This document shows, piece after piece, positions 11,927 through 21,089 of a stretch of DNA of 25,141 nucleotides. Made by a program: the position numbers and the translations under genes. The notes beneath the pieces were generated by a model, which searched no databases, had not been told where the DNA came from, and worked only from the letters and a program-made list of their open reading frames with translations. The stretch is taken from positions 1-25,141 of the IMG/VR virus record IMGVR_UViG_3300037502_000527; one strand, 5' to 3'. Position 1 is the stretch's first letter, and each line of letters begins with the position of its first letter. The DNA comes from a virus.

Positions 11927-13777
11927 ATGGATAAAAGTCAGAAGATATTAAGTGACATAACCATATTTAATAAATATGCTAAGTATGTCCCTGAAGCCCA
12001 ACGCAGAGAAACTTGGGAAGAATTAGTAAGTCGTAACATGGTCATGCACATGAAGAAGTATCCACAGTTAAAAGAGGAAATTAAAGATGTTTACAAATAT
12101 GTTTACAATCGTCAAGTATTGCCTTCTATGCGTAGCTTACAGTTCGGTGGCACTCCTATTGAACTCAGTAATAATCGTATGTTCAATTGTGCTTATTCCC
12201 CTGTCGATCATCCTGCCGTTTTCAGCGAGACCATGTTTAACTTACTTGGGGGAAGTGGTGTGGGCTTTAGCGTACAACGCAGACATACAGATAGACTCCC
12301 TACTATCGTTGGTCCATCCCCTAAACAACGACGATTCTTGGTAGGAGATTCTATTGAGGGTTGGGCTGATGCTGTTAAAGTATTAATTAAAGCCTATACA
12401 CTTGGTAAATCTGACCCAGTATTTGACTTTAGAGACATTAGACCTAAAGGTGCTAGACTAATCACCTCAGGTGGTAAGGCTCCTGGTCCTGACCCATTAC
12501 GCATCTGTTTAGATAAGCTTCGTAGTGTATTAAACAATGCTGTTGGTCGTAAGCTAGAACCTATCGAAGTACATGATATGATCTGTCATATTGCTGATGC
12601 TGTGCTCTCAGGTGGTATTCGTAGAGCTGCCCTAATCTCTTTATTCGATAAAGATGATATGGATATGATGTCAGCTAAGAGTGGTGACTGGTGGGAACTT
12701 AACCCACAACGAGGTAGAGCTAATAATTCAGTAGCTTTAAATCGTGAAGAGATTACAGAAGAAGAATGGTTCTCTATTTGGAAACGAGTAGAACAATCAG
12801 GTGCAGGTGAACCTGGAGTATTTTGGACTAATAACTATGATGTAGGTACTAATCCATGTGCTGAAATTAGTTTAAGACCTAACTCCTATTGTAACCTAGT
12901 TGAGGTTAATGTATCAGATGTAACAACTCAAGACACACTTAATGCTCGTGTTAGAGCTGCAGCATTCATTGGTACATTACAAGCTGGCTACACTGACTTC
13001 CATTATCTAAGAAGTGTATGGAAAGAAACTTCTGAAGAGGATGCACTACTTGGTGTTTCTATGACAGGTATTGCTTCAGGTGGTGTTCTTAAATTAAACT
13101 TAGCGGAGGCTGCAGGTGAGGCTAAAGAAGAAAATAAACGAGTTGCAAAGATTATTGGCATCAATGAGTCTGCAAGAATTACTACTGTCAAGCCTGCTGG
13201 GACTACTTCTTTGGTACTTGGTAGCAGTAGTGGTATTCATGCTTGGCACAATGATTACTATATTAGACGTATGCGTGTAGGTAAGAATGAGCCATTATAC
13301 AGATATATGACTTCAACTGTACCTGCTTTAATTGAAGACTGTGTATGGAAACCTCACTTAGAAGCTGTTATGAGTTTCCCTCAGAAAGCTCCTGAAGGTT
13401 CTATCCTTCGTACTGAAAGCTATAAAGAAATCTTAGAACGAGTTAAGAAATTTAACTTAGAGTGGGTAGCTTATGGTCATGATAGAGGTGATAATAAACA
13501 CAATGTTTCTTGTACCATTTCATTGAAAGATGATGAGTGGGAAGAATGTGGTAAGTGGATGTGGGAGAATCGTTATAACTATACTGGTATCTCTGTACTA
13601 CCTTATAATGGAGGCACTTATCAACAAGCTCCATTTGAAGATTGTACTAAAGAAACCTTTGATGAAATGTTTAAACATCTTCAAGAGATAGACTTAACGA
13701 AAGTAATTGAAACTGACGACCATACAGAAGCTAAAGATAATTTGGCTTGTGCTGGTGGAACTTGCGAGGTAAACTAA
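11927..13777 (+). CDS. nrdJ: class II ribonucleotide reductase, adenosylcobalamin-dependent (RTPR type)
   Basis: A 616-residue reductase that converts ribonucleotides to deoxyribonucleotides using coenzyme B12 to form the radical. Family cysteines are all visible: Cys88 in 'FNCAYS' and Cys322 in 'YCNLVEVN' (active-site disulfide pair, like Cys119/Cys419 of the Lactobacillus enzyme), Cys311 in 'NPCAEISL' (thiyl radical, like Cys408), and the C-terminal redox pair Cys608/Cys613 in 'CAGGTC'. The 11- and 5-residue spacings match that enzyme. It is shorter than the about 740-residue Lactobacillus protein. I start it at 11927 because an upstream in-frame ATG would overlap the gene at 11716 through a non-family extension. 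Being cobalamin-dependent, it works without oxygen control or a second subunit but needs B12 from the host. Confidence 0.93.
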   Translation: MDKSQKILSDITIFNKYAKYVPEAQRRETWEELVSRNMVMHMKKYPQLKEEIKDVYKYVYNRQVLPSMRSLQFGGTPIELSNNRMFNCAYSPVDHPAVFSETMFNLLGGSGVGFSVQRRHTDRLPTIVGPSPKQRRFLVGDSIEGWADAVKVLIKAYTLGKSDPVFDFRDIRPKGARLITSGGKAPGPDPLRICLDKLRSVLNNAVGRKLEPIEVHDMICHIADAVLSGGIRRAALISLFDKDDMDMMSAKSGDWWELNPQRGRANNSVALNREEITEEEWFSIWKRVEQSGAGEPGVFWTNNYDVGTNPCAEISLRPNSYCNLVEVNVSDVTTQDTLNARVRAAAFIGTLQAGYTDFHYLRSVWKETSEEDALLGVSMTGIASGGVLKLNLAEAAGEAKEENKRVAKIIGINESARITTVKPAGTTSLVLGSSSGIHAWHNDYYIRRMRVGKNEPLYRYMTSTVPALIEDCVWKPHLEAVMSFPQKAPEGSILRTESYKEILERVKKFNLEWVAYGHDRGDNKHNVSCTISLKDDEWEECGKWMWENRYNYTGISVLPYNGGTYQQAPFEDCTKETFDEMFKHLQEIDLTKVIETDDHTEAKDNLACAGGTCEVN

Positions 13778-13932
13778 TGTATTATTTTGGATCAGAATTT
13801 ATTAGTGGAGTTAATGTAGGATTTGAACACATGAGCTATAAACAGATTGGTAGGAAAGGGAAGGGGTGGATACTCCTTCTTGATCTTGCAATTCTTAGAG
13901 TTATGATAGAATGGGATGAAGAAGGTGAGTAA
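13777..13932 (+). CDS. small protein of unknown function
   Basis: A 51-residue protein whose ATG shares one base with the reductase stop (TAATG). It contains a Gly/Lys stretch and one hydrophobic helix ('WILLLDLAILRVMI') which could be membrane-associated. No known family. It precedes a membrane protein with no gap. Confidence 0.55.
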   Translation: MYYFGSEFISGVNVGFEHMSYKQIGRKGKGWILLLDLAILRVMIEWDEEGE

Positions 13933-14076
13933 ATGAGTCATATACTAATCATCATTACAGGGCTCATCTATGCGTATATAAGTGCTGAACAATTTTATCT
14001 AGGCAATAGTGGAATGAGTCTTTGCTATTTTGGATATGCTTTAGCAAATGTAGGATTGTATATGATGGCTAAATAA
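13933..14076 (+). CDS. small two-span membrane protein
   Basis: The 47-residue product has two hydrophobic segments (about residues 4-18 and 30-44) joined by a short polar loop. Its pattern ('IITGLIYAYIS...EQFYLGN...GYALANVGLYM') is one I recognise from many marine phages next to nucleotide-metabolism genes, with unknown function. It is the last gene of the plus-strand block, just before the terminator. Confidence 0.7.
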   Translation: MSHILIIITGLIYAYISAEQFYLGNSGMSLCYFGYALANVGLYMMAK

Positions 14077-14078
14077 TT

Positions 14079-14101
14079 AAGGGGCTTAACGCCCCTTTTT
14101 T
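14079..14101 (+). terminator. intrinsic terminator between converging gene blocks
   Basis: The stem AAGGGGC (14079-14085) / GCCCCTT (14091-14097) with a TTAAC loop and a T run to 14101 is a strong rho-independent terminator for the plus strand. Read from the minus strand the same stem is preceded by A's and followed by an AT-rich tail, so it could also stop the converging virion transcript. Confidence 0.9.
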
Positions 14102-14102
14102 A

Positions 14103-15515
14103 TTACATAGGAAGTACTACAGGTCTAGTACTAGAAACCTGAGATGCACCAGCACCAATTAATGATCCTCTAATGATGTCAGTGATATACTTCTTAGATA
14201 GGGCTTTATCTGCCATAGCAGGTAGTCCTGAGATTCTTCTAGTAAGTTCCTCTAGTTGTACTCTTGACATTACACCACTCTCTTCAATAGCAGGTCTTAA
14301 ACGAATAAACTCTTTCATAAGCTTATCAGGAGATATTTCTTTACCTACTTGCTTACCAGCAACTTCCACTGTCTCACCTAAGTTATAGAAGTGTTGATCA
14401 ACTGCTTTAGCAAACTCCATCTTACCTTCAGGTGATTTAGCAATATTAGATAGAGCTAGTTTATATGGCTCATCTAATTTAGTAAACTTAGTAGCAACTA
14501 GTGTAGGAATACTATCTCTAGCAGAAGCAATAAACTCTTGCTGTTCAATTCCTTTTAGATAGTCATAACCTCTCTTACCAGTGTTTCTTTCAAGATACTT
14601 ATTGAATTGATCTCTTAATACTCTTTGAGCATCAGGAGAAATCATAGTCTTTGTTTGACCTTCAACAGTGTATGCACCACCATTTTGGATAAGGTTAAGA
14701 ATGTCTTGATTAGCTGTATTAGCTATCTTAGGATTAGTATTAAGTTGATTCTTTAGAATCTTCTCTAAGTTCTTTTCTTCAGCAGGGCTAATAAGATTTC
14801 TAGCTCTTAAAGCAGCAATCTCATCACCTAGTTCAGCATATTCAGTTGACTTAACAAACGGATTGTTAGCCTTCATATTAGAGTATAATTGTTTTCTAAC
14901 AGCTGTAGAAGCAAGTTCATCATCAGCTACTTGAATACCACTATTAACTAAGTCACTCTTTAAAGCACTTTGTGTTAAGTCAGAGTTCTTTGTTGTGTAT
15001 AAACCTTTAAATGTAGGAGAACCAAAAGTCTTTTCTTTAGATGCTAATGCTGCAAACTCTTCATCCGTAGTACTCTTTAGCATATTAGAAAGTCTTTCAC
15101 CTTTCCATGTAACTAAACCTAATGCCTTAGTACCAAACTTTTTAATAGCACTTGGAAGACCACCAGCAATTAATTCTGTAGTTATTTGAGTAGCAGGGGA
15201 TGCACCCATAGTACGACTAACTTCACCAGCTCCAGTGCCAGCGGCACCTGAGACAGCTCCACCTAATGTACCGAATGGAAAACCACCAATTAAAGTACCT
15301 ACACCAGCTCCAATACCAGCACCAACAGCTACATTTTTAAGACTAAAGTCTTGTGGTGCTGTAGGATCAAAGAAACCACTAGGAGTGGATTGTTCAACAG
15401 CAGAATCAACTGTAGCTAAATCAACTGTAGGAAGGCTATCAAATTGATCGAATGGATTACCTCCTGTAGTAGGAGTAGTTGTTTCTAAATTATCAAACGG
15501 ATTTGCTTCAGCCAT
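14103..15515 (-). CDS. internal virion (ejection) protein, third of three
   Basis: A 470-residue protein at the end of the virion block, in the position of T7 gp16. It has two N-terminal NPFD motifs (residues 5-8 and 20-23), then a long glycine-zipper segment (about 62-97, many GxxxG steps) that could insert into a membrane, and a mainly helical remainder. Such glycine-rich helices are usual in podovirus ejection proteins that form a channel across the host envelope. There is no lytic transglycosylase motif, and it is much shorter than T7 gp16 (about 1300 residues). Assigned from position and composition. Confidence 0.65.
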   Translation of the reverse strand: MAEANPFDNLETTTPTTGGNPFDQFDSLPTVDLATVDSAVEQSTPSGFFDPTAPQDFSLKNVAVGAGIGAGVGTLIGGFPFGTLGGAVSGAAGTGAGEVSRTMGASPATQITTELIAGGLPSAIKKFGTKALGLVTWKGERLSNMLKSTTDEEFAALASKEKTFGSPTFKGLYTTKNSDLTQSALKSDLVNSGIQVADDELASTAVRKQLYSNMKANNPFVKSTEYAELGDEIAALRARNLISPAEEKNLEKILKNQLNTNPKIANTANQDILNLIQNGGAYTVEGQTKTMISPDAQRVLRDQFNKYLERNTGKRGYDYLKGIEQQEFIASARDSIPTLVATKFTKLDEPYKLALSNIAKSPEGKMEFAKAVDQHFYNLGETVEVAGKQVGKEISPDKLMKEFIRLRPAIEESGVMSRVQLEELTRRISGLPAMADKALSKKYITDIIRGSLIGAGASQVSSTRPVVLPM

Positions 15516-15517
15516 GC

Positions 15518-16924
15518 TTAATATCCTTCAGGTAAATATCCATACTTAGCTTTAAATGCAGGAGCTAATGATCTATCACTTGCTAACTTATCTAAAGCTG
15601 CTTGAGGTGCTTTTTCAGGAATATCCTTATCCGAACCATTTGTTTTTAACCAATCTTTAAATTTAACATTAGGATTCTTCTTAGAATAGACACTAAACTT
15701 AGCTACATCAGCTCCAGTAAATGGAATAGCTGCTTTAACTTTCTCTAGATTAGCTTTAACTAATGCTTTTTGTTCATCAGATAAAGCTGGGTTAGCCATA
15801 GCAGCTTCAGTAGCTGCTTCAGCAATCTGACGAAGTTCACCCATCTTTTGTATTTGAACAACATACGGTTGACCAGGTTTAGCAATAAGAGCATTCTTTA
15901 AATTATCTAATTGAGCAATTGTAGTTCTTCTACCAGCATTTTGCATTGTACCAATGTTTTGTATCACTGGAAGCATAATGGATTCATATTGCCCAGCTTC
16001 TGCAGAAGTAATTGTATTACCGAATGCAGCACCAGTAGCTGAGAGTAAACCAGTACCTTTAAGGTTAGTGAACACACCTGCTGTAATAGGAGATACACCA
16101 CCTTGAGTTAAGATGTTTAAGTTAGAAGTAGCAGGTACAAGCTCAGCAGATGATGTTACAAAGTTATTTGCATAACCTCTTTCAAATACAGATGTTTTAG
16201 TTCCTTTAGGATTAAGACTAGCTTTTAATTGCTCTAGTTCTTTTCTATTTTCTTGTCTAATAGCTTCTATTTCTTTTTTATCTGCTTGTCTTTCTTTAGC
16301 TAATAGAAGTCTATCCTCATGTTGTAATTCCATGCGTTTAACTTCCATATCTCTCCATGCTTGTTTATCAGCAGAAGTTTGTAATAATGGAGCAAGTTTT
16401 TCAGCAGGTAAGTAAATTGAAAGTGTGTTGATAATTTCTTCAGTAGTTGGAGTTCTACCCTCTTTTGCAGCTGTAGTATTTAATTCTTGTAAAGCAGTCT
16501 TAGCATCTTGATCTTGTTTTAGATCAAATTCTTTTTGCTTAATAGTAGCTTGTTTAGTATTCCAATCAATAATCTTAGAAGCACCTTCTTCAGCTACCTT
16601 AGCAGCAACATCAGGAAAACCTGCTTCTGTGAATCTCTTTTGAAGAGTAGGATAAAGAATATTAGGGTCAGAGACACCTGAACCTAGTTCTTGTTGAGTA
16701 GTTTGTAGCACTTTGTAAACATCATTGGCTCTTCTAATTTCAGGATCTTGTGTGCCAAATAAAGCATTAAGACCTTGACCAATTAATGTGCCAACACCTG
16801 CTCCAGCAGCAGCTCTAGGACCTTGAGCAGCATAAGCTTTTAGTAGATCAGCTTGTTGTTGTCTTCTTTGAGTTTCTAACTCTTGTGGAGTAGGTCCAAA
16901 TAAACTAGGTACGATTCCAGCCAT
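15518..16924 (-). CDS. internal virion (ejection) protein, second of three
   Basis: A 468-residue mainly helical, Ala/Gln-rich protein, in the position of T7 gp15. It has a short glycine zipper (about 41-52) and a long charged coiled coil near 195-235 (Glu, Arg, Lys, Gln rich). It has no enzyme motif. AAGGAAAA precedes the ATG. It is expected to sit inside the capsid and enter the cell with the DNA. Assigned from position, composition and neighbours. Confidence 0.62.
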   Translation of the reverse strand: MAGIVPSLFGPTPQELETQRRQQQADLLKAYAAQGPRAAAGAGVGTLIGQGLNALFGTQDPEIRRANDVYKVLQTTQQELGSGVSDPNILYPTLQKRFTEAGFPDVAAKVAEEGASKIIDWNTKQATIKQKEFDLKQDQDAKTALQELNTTAAKEGRTPTTEEIINTLSIYLPAEKLAPLLQTSADKQAWRDMEVKRMELQHEDRLLLAKERQADKKEIEAIRQENRKELEQLKASLNPKGTKTSVFERGYANNFVTSSAELVPATSNLNILTQGGVSPITAGVFTNLKGTGLLSATGAAFGNTITSAEAGQYESIMLPVIQNIGTMQNAGRRTTIAQLDNLKNALIAKPGQPYVVQIQKMGELRQIAEAATEAAMANPALSDEQKALVKANLEKVKAAIPFTGADVAKFSVYSKKNPNVKFKDWLKTNGSDKDIPEKAPQAALDKLASDRSLAPAFKAKYGYLPEGY

Positions 16925-16937
16925 AATTTTTCCTTAA

Positions 16938-17798
16938 TTAATATCTAGGTAGTCTAATTCCACCAGTAAATGCACCGCCACCACCCCCACTTGAAGCAGG
17001 AGTACTACCAAATAACCCACCAAGCCTACTGAGAGGATTAAACGCATTAACTGTTGAACCAATGAGACCACCCCAAAAGCCAAGTCTATTAGCTTGATTT
17101 TGAGCTTCAATTTGAGCATTCACTTGATTTACACCAGTTACATTTTGACCAGCTTGTAATGAATACGGAATATATTGTGAAGGAAGACCTGCTATGTTAA
17201 TACCAGTTCCTAATAATCCAGCTGCAGTTGTTAATGGTGCAGTTGCAAGTTCTTGACCTGTTCCATAGATACCTAAAGCATTTCTAAGGTCATCAATCTG
17301 TTGTTGCCTTGCTCTATCTTCAGCACCTAAATAAATATTTCTATTAGCTTCTTCTCTTGCTTTAAATAAAGAAAATTGCTCAGGGTTAATATAACCACCA
17401 CTAACACCAACACCAGCTCCTGTGCGACCTTGTGAGAATAATGTATTAGCAAGTCTAGATTCTTCTTCAGCTCTTTGTGGTTCCATACCAGCAAGTACTT
17501 GATTGTAGTACTCTCTCGTCTTAGCACCAATATCTGTACCAGCACCTCTAGAAAATAAACCTTGCCCCATTTCAGAAACATCACCAGCAAAGCTTAATTG
17601 TTCTTCTGAAGGTAGTGCTCTCTCAGCAGCAGAGGTATATAAATTAAAAAACTTCTGTAATTCAGGTGATAATGATACACTAACACCACCAGCACCTGAA
17701 GGGGTCACTGTGCCATACGGAGTGGTTATTGGTGATGCAGCATAGTCAGGGACTTTAGGAGCATCTTTACCACCGAATAATTTTGATACAAAACTCAT
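16938..17798 (-). CDS. internal virion protein, first of three
   Basis: A 286-residue protein in the position of T7 gp14. It is rich in Ala, Gly and Gln. A helical middle ('AEEESRLANTLFSQGR', 'KAREEANRNIYLGAEDRARQQ') is flanked by a disordered N-terminus and a C-terminal glycine run. The opening 'SFVSKLFGGKD' and the two GTG/GLL-rich hydrophobic segments are typical of podovirus ejection proteins that form the outer-membrane pore, an inferred role. GAGG lies before the ATG. Confidence 0.65.
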   Translation of the reverse strand: MSFVSKLFGGKDAPKVPDYAASPITTPYGTVTPSGAGGVSVSLSPELQKFFNLYTSAAERALPSEEQLSFAGDVSEMGQGLFSRGAGTDIGAKTREYYNQVLAGMEPQRAEEESRLANTLFSQGRTGAGVGVSGGYINPEQFSLFKAREEANRNIYLGAEDRARQQQIDDLRNALGIYGTGQELATAPLTTAAGLLGTGINIAGLPSQYIPYSLQAGQNVTGVNQVNAQIEAQNQANRLGFWGGLIGSTVNAFNPLSRLGGLFGSTPASSGGGGGAFTGGIRLPRY

Positions 17799-17799
17799 A

Positions 17800-18159
17800 T
17801 TAAACCTCTGTTTTTATAAAATTAATAACATTTTCATTTCTACTTACTTCCTTAAACCCAAGTCTTTCTACGAACTCTTTTGTTTCAGGAAAAGTAGATG
17901 TTTCAGCTTTTCCATATTTTAAGATTATATTCTTACATAATCTTTTATACATTTTCATTGGAAACCACTTACCTTTATACTCAGGAAGACATCCACAATG
18001 GATATTATTCCCTTTAGTCATAAACAAAGCTACTACTAAATCATTCTTATAAACTGGGTAATATTCCCAAGTTAATGCTTCTTCAATAAATTCCTTTTTA
18101 TTCTCTTTAGGACTTCCATAAATCCTATAAAGAAGATTTACATATTCTATCTTACTCAT
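17800..18159 (-). CDS. GNAT-fold protein, T7 gp13-like
   Basis: A 119-residue protein. The layout (strand, helix, 'FPMKMYKRLCKNIILKYG' helix, then 'TKEFVERLGFKEV' and a final strand) matches the C-terminal half of GNAT acetyltransferases and the T7 gp13 family. No acetyl-CoA-binding Q/RxxGxG loop is visible, so it may be a structural or assembly factor rather than an enzyme. T7 gp13 is needed for assembling the internal core. The gene position, before three internal virion genes, is the same as in T7. Its start overlaps the collar-gene stop (TAATG). Confidence 0.6.
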   Translation of the reverse strand: MSKIEYVNLLYRIYGSPKENKKEFIEEALTWEYYPVYKNDLVVALFMTKGNNIHCGCLPEYKGKWFPMKMYKRLCKNIILKYGKAETSTFPETKEFVERLGFKEVSRNENVINFIKTEV

Positions 18160-18815
18160 TAACTCTTCATTATATATGCTAAAGCATAGTATGGAGGTAA
18201 GTTAGCATTTGTGCCACTAGAACCACTTGTATTAATAGAAATACCTGTTGTAGAAGTTGATGTAACATTTGCTGATGAACCTGATGGATGTGTTCTACCA
18301 CCACCACCTGAAACGTCACCAAGGTAACTATTACCTGTTGTTCCTGTTGTATGGCTATGACCTGAATCAGTCACAGTATGGGTATGGCTAACTACTATAG
18401 CATCTGCACTACCACCAGTAGCTGCAACTGCATAAGTAGATCCAGCACCTACAATAAATCTATTTCTTAAATCAGGAGTACCACTTGTACCATTACATAA
18501 TAACCAACCAGCAGGAATAGTTGCAATAGAACCTGACCACATAGCAATTAAACCTGATGGAGCACCACCATTTAAAACTGCAGTAGTTACAAACTCTGTA
18601 GTAGCAAGTTGTGATGTATTAGTTCCTGAACTAGCTGTTGGAGCAGTTGGAGTACCAGTTAAAGCAGGAGAAATAGAATTAGCTTTACTATTGACTGCTG
18701 TTTGTAAAGCATTAAACTCTACATCAAATTCAGAACCTTTAATAATTTTAGCTGGATCTCCTGAAGCTAATGAATCCTTTGCTAAGAAGTTAGTTGACTT
18801 GGTATAGTTTGCCAT
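18159..18815 (-). CDS. tail fibre with phage tail-collar domain
   Basis: A 218-residue protein with a short N-terminal part, an Ala/Thr/Ser-rich linker (50-80), and a tail-collar domain at about 87-125 ('PSGLIAMWSGS', 'PAGWLLCNG', 'TPDLRNRFIVGAG'). A metal-binding HxH region (His144, His146, His153, His155) and a glycine/threonine-rich end with 'NLPPYYALAYIMK' follow, just as in phage lambda- and T4-type collar fibres. It should be a receptor-contact or baseplate-like fibre. In the T7 order it sits as an extra gene between the gp12-like and gp13-like genes. Confidence 0.85.
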   Translation of the reverse strand: MANYTKSTNFLAKDSLASGDPAKIIKGSEFDVEFNALQTAVNSKANSISPALTGTPTAPTASSGTNTSQLATTEFVTTAVLNGGAPSGLIAMWSGSIATIPAGWLLCNGTSGTPDLRNRFIVGAGSTYAVAATGGSADAIVVSHTHTVTDSGHSHTTGTTGNSYLGDVSGGGGRTHPSGSSANVTSTSTTGISINTSGSSGTNANLPPYYALAYIMKS

Positions 18816-20422
18816 TATATCATTTTCCCTGTTTGTAAATAAACATCTATTTTTTGAATAGACACTGGATTATCGTTAATCTCTGATTCAACTCCAAATT
18901 GTATTACTTTTCCTGATCCACCTAAAGGTACAGTAATTGTATTAACACCAATACCTACAGAAGAATATTTAGCTATATTATACTCAAAAGTACTACCAAA
19001 AGTACTATATATACCTGAACCTAAATTTCTATTAATAGGTTGTGAAGTATAATTTAATGTATAGTCATAACCATACTTAAATGAGAAGTCTTGATCACCA
19101 CTACCTATGAGTACTAATGATGCTTTTTTAAGCATTTTATTTGTTGTAGCACTACCTAAATCAGAACTAGAAGTATAATATTGCATATTATATGGTGCAT
19201 TACCATCTAAATAGCCATTGTATTTAACAATTTTACCTGGAAGACCTATAAATAATTCTCTATCCTCGGTAGAACAAAATGCTGTGTAATTTGTACCAGC
19301 TGTGTTATTCCATAATGTAGTTCTAGCAGCACCATTCTGTAGTACTTGTCTTAAATCAAAATAGACCATAATCTTAGAACCTGGGAATGTTAGAAGATAG
19401 AAAGCATCCTTTTCGTAATAGGCACTTCTAATATTTTCCACAGTTTCAACTGCTAAATATCCTACTAAGTCATCTCTAATATTTAAAGAGAGTTCACGAA
19501 GAGGCATTGTATTTTCTTGCACTGTTCTGTTAAAGCTTCTTACACCACTCTTGGATAAGAATATTAAATCAGTACCTGTGCTTTGTACAGAATCTCTTGC
19601 TATACATCCTACACCTACCACTACATCAGCCAATGTCATTGTAGATGGATCATTAGCACCTTGATAGATAACAATATGATTCTTACAGAATATAACTAAA
19701 TAACTATTGTGGTAAGCTAATGCTGTAATCTCATCATTATTACCCACTACAGAGCTAATATCTAATAAACCTGAACCAGTACCAGTAAATGCTGCTCCAT
19801 CTAATAATCTACTATAATATAGATTAACTTTATTACTTGTTAGTCTAGCTGTCCATATTCTACCAAAAGCTGCTAATACACAATCAGGGTCAAATGTTGT
19901 AACACCTGTTGGCTTAGTTCCATAGTCACCTACTCTTTGAAAGATGTAAGGACCTGAATGAGATGACTTTCTCCATACCAAAAATGGATTACCAATTTGT
20001 GCTGCAAAGCCATATGAAGAGGCTGTAATACCACTTCCTTCAGGTAGTGCTGCAAATTGCCATCTATCATCTGTAGGAGTAATAGGTGCATTAGTTGTTT
20101 GGTCTGCTGCTTTAGGAATATGCTCTACTAGAGTCTCAGTTCCTGAAAATAGTTTACCACCACCAGCAGATAAATAAGTAATTGTACCATCTATCTCTTT
20201 AAATTCAAATATACTACCAATAGCTTGGTTATCATTTAATGTACCATTATTTGTAGTAACAGCATCCCAACCTTTTCTAGCACCTAATCTACCATATTTG
20301 TCAATGACACAATTAGTAGCAATAGAAGCATAACCACTTTCAAGTGTAACAGAAGAGTCTTGGGTATTTAAACCCATGAATCCAGGTGCAGCTATAGAAG
20401 TAGTCTTTAATGTTCCAGCCAT
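18815..20422 (-). CDS. tail nozzle protein (T7 gp12/P22 gp10-like)
   Basis: A 535-residue protein. I set the start at the ATG overlapping the previous stop (TAATG at 20422) rather than an upstream in-frame start. The N-terminal 'PGFMGLNTQDSSV' followed by 'CVIDKYGRLGARKGW' is a hallmark seen in many marine phage nozzle proteins. The rest is a run of beta strands and Asp/Asn turns, consistent with a beta-propeller. It follows the adaptor gene, so it likely builds the distal tube of the short tail. Family membership is recognised from pattern and position only. Confidence 0.7.
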   Translation of the reverse strand: MAGTLKTTSIAAPGFMGLNTQDSSVTLESGYASIATNCVIDKYGRLGARKGWDAVTTNNGTLNDNQAIGSIFEFKEIDGTITYLSAGGGKLFSGTETLVEHIPKAADQTTNAPITPTDDRWQFAALPEGSGITASSYGFAAQIGNPFLVWRKSSHSGPYIFQRVGDYGTKPTGVTTFDPDCVLAAFGRIWTARLTSNKVNLYYSRLLDGAAFTGTGSGLLDISSVVGNNDEITALAYHNSYLVIFCKNHIVIYQGANDPSTMTLADVVVGVGCIARDSVQSTGTDLIFLSKSGVRSFNRTVQENTMPLRELSLNIRDDLVGYLAVETVENIRSAYYEKDAFYLLTFPGSKIMVYFDLRQVLQNGAARTTLWNNTAGTNYTAFCSTEDRELFIGLPGKIVKYNGYLDGNAPYNMQYYTSSSDLGSATTNKMLKKASLVLIGSGDQDFSFKYGYDYTLNYTSQPINRNLGSGIYSTFGSTFEYNIAKYSSVGIGVNTITVPLGGSGKVIQFGVESEINDNPVSIQKIDVYLQTGKMI

Positions 20423-21063
20423 TATTGGGGATACCAAATAGTTTCTTCAGGACGAGTACCAGCTTCAATTGCAATTAAGTCTGCTAACATATTTCTATAA
20501 CGCATTTCTTGATCTTGGTTTCCACCATCCTCACCTCTCTCAGCAATTGCTCTTGCAAGAGTACCTTCAATAAGAAGAGTATAAGGTATTTGTACTACTT
20601 CAGCATCTTCTGTTAAATCATCTTGTGGCATCACCACATTAAAACGAATTGTGTAAGCTGTATCAGGTACAGGGAATAAATCAACTTGTGTATCACCATA
20701 AGTGGTTACACCGTTAAAGTTATAGTAGAAAGGACTTCCCTTTTGTACAGGAACCATCAATAGGTTTGTTTCAAACCATCTACTATCTCTTGGCTGTAAA
20801 AAGACATTGTCTGTATCGTTTACAACATTAATAACTCTAAAACGAGTTCCAGCACCACGAAGCACATAGTTGAAGAGATCAGGAGCAGTCGTAGCTGTAA
20901 GAGTTGTTCTTAAAGTTGACCAATTCCAAGCATCTTCAATTTCTCGCTTAGCGACATTAACTAAGTCACCAATCAATGAGCTATATGAATTTTCATTCAC
21001 AGAAGCCACTGTAGGTTCCCTTAATCTTTTTAAAACCTTATTGACAATTTCTAAATAAGTCAT
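20422..21063 (-). CDS. tail adaptor protein (T7 gp11/P22 gp4-like)
   Basis: A 213-residue protein with a pattern common in marine podo- and siphovirus genomes: N-terminal helix ('TYLEIVNKVLKRLRE'), then 'VNVAKREIEDAWNWSTLR', a strand-rich middle, and a C-terminal 'RYRNMLADLIAIEAG' helix. Gp11-type proteins connect the portal to the tail nozzle. It is the first gene after the strong promoter at 21118-21090 (minus strand), and its stop overlaps the nozzle gene start. Confidence 0.72.
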   Translation of the reverse strand: MTYLEIVNKVLKRLREPTVASVNENSYSSLIGDLVNVAKREIEDAWNWSTLRTTLTATTAPDLFNYVLRGAGTRFRVINVVNDTDNVFLQPRDSRWFETNLLMVPVQKGSPFYYNFNGVTTYGDTQVDLFPVPDTAYTIRFNVVMPQDDLTEDAEVVQIPYTLLIEGTLARAIAERGEDGGNQDQEMRYRNMLADLIAIEAGTRPEETIWYPQ

Positions 21064-21089
21064 GTGTTATTTTCCCAGTATATACAACA

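Noticed and set aside
14173-15447. Plus-strand open frames opposite the internal virion gene (such as 14173-14388 and 15235-15447)
   Set aside because: They are mirror frames of Ala/Gly-rich coding sequence, lack ribosome-binding sites and family resemblance, and lie wholly within a long well-supported gene.
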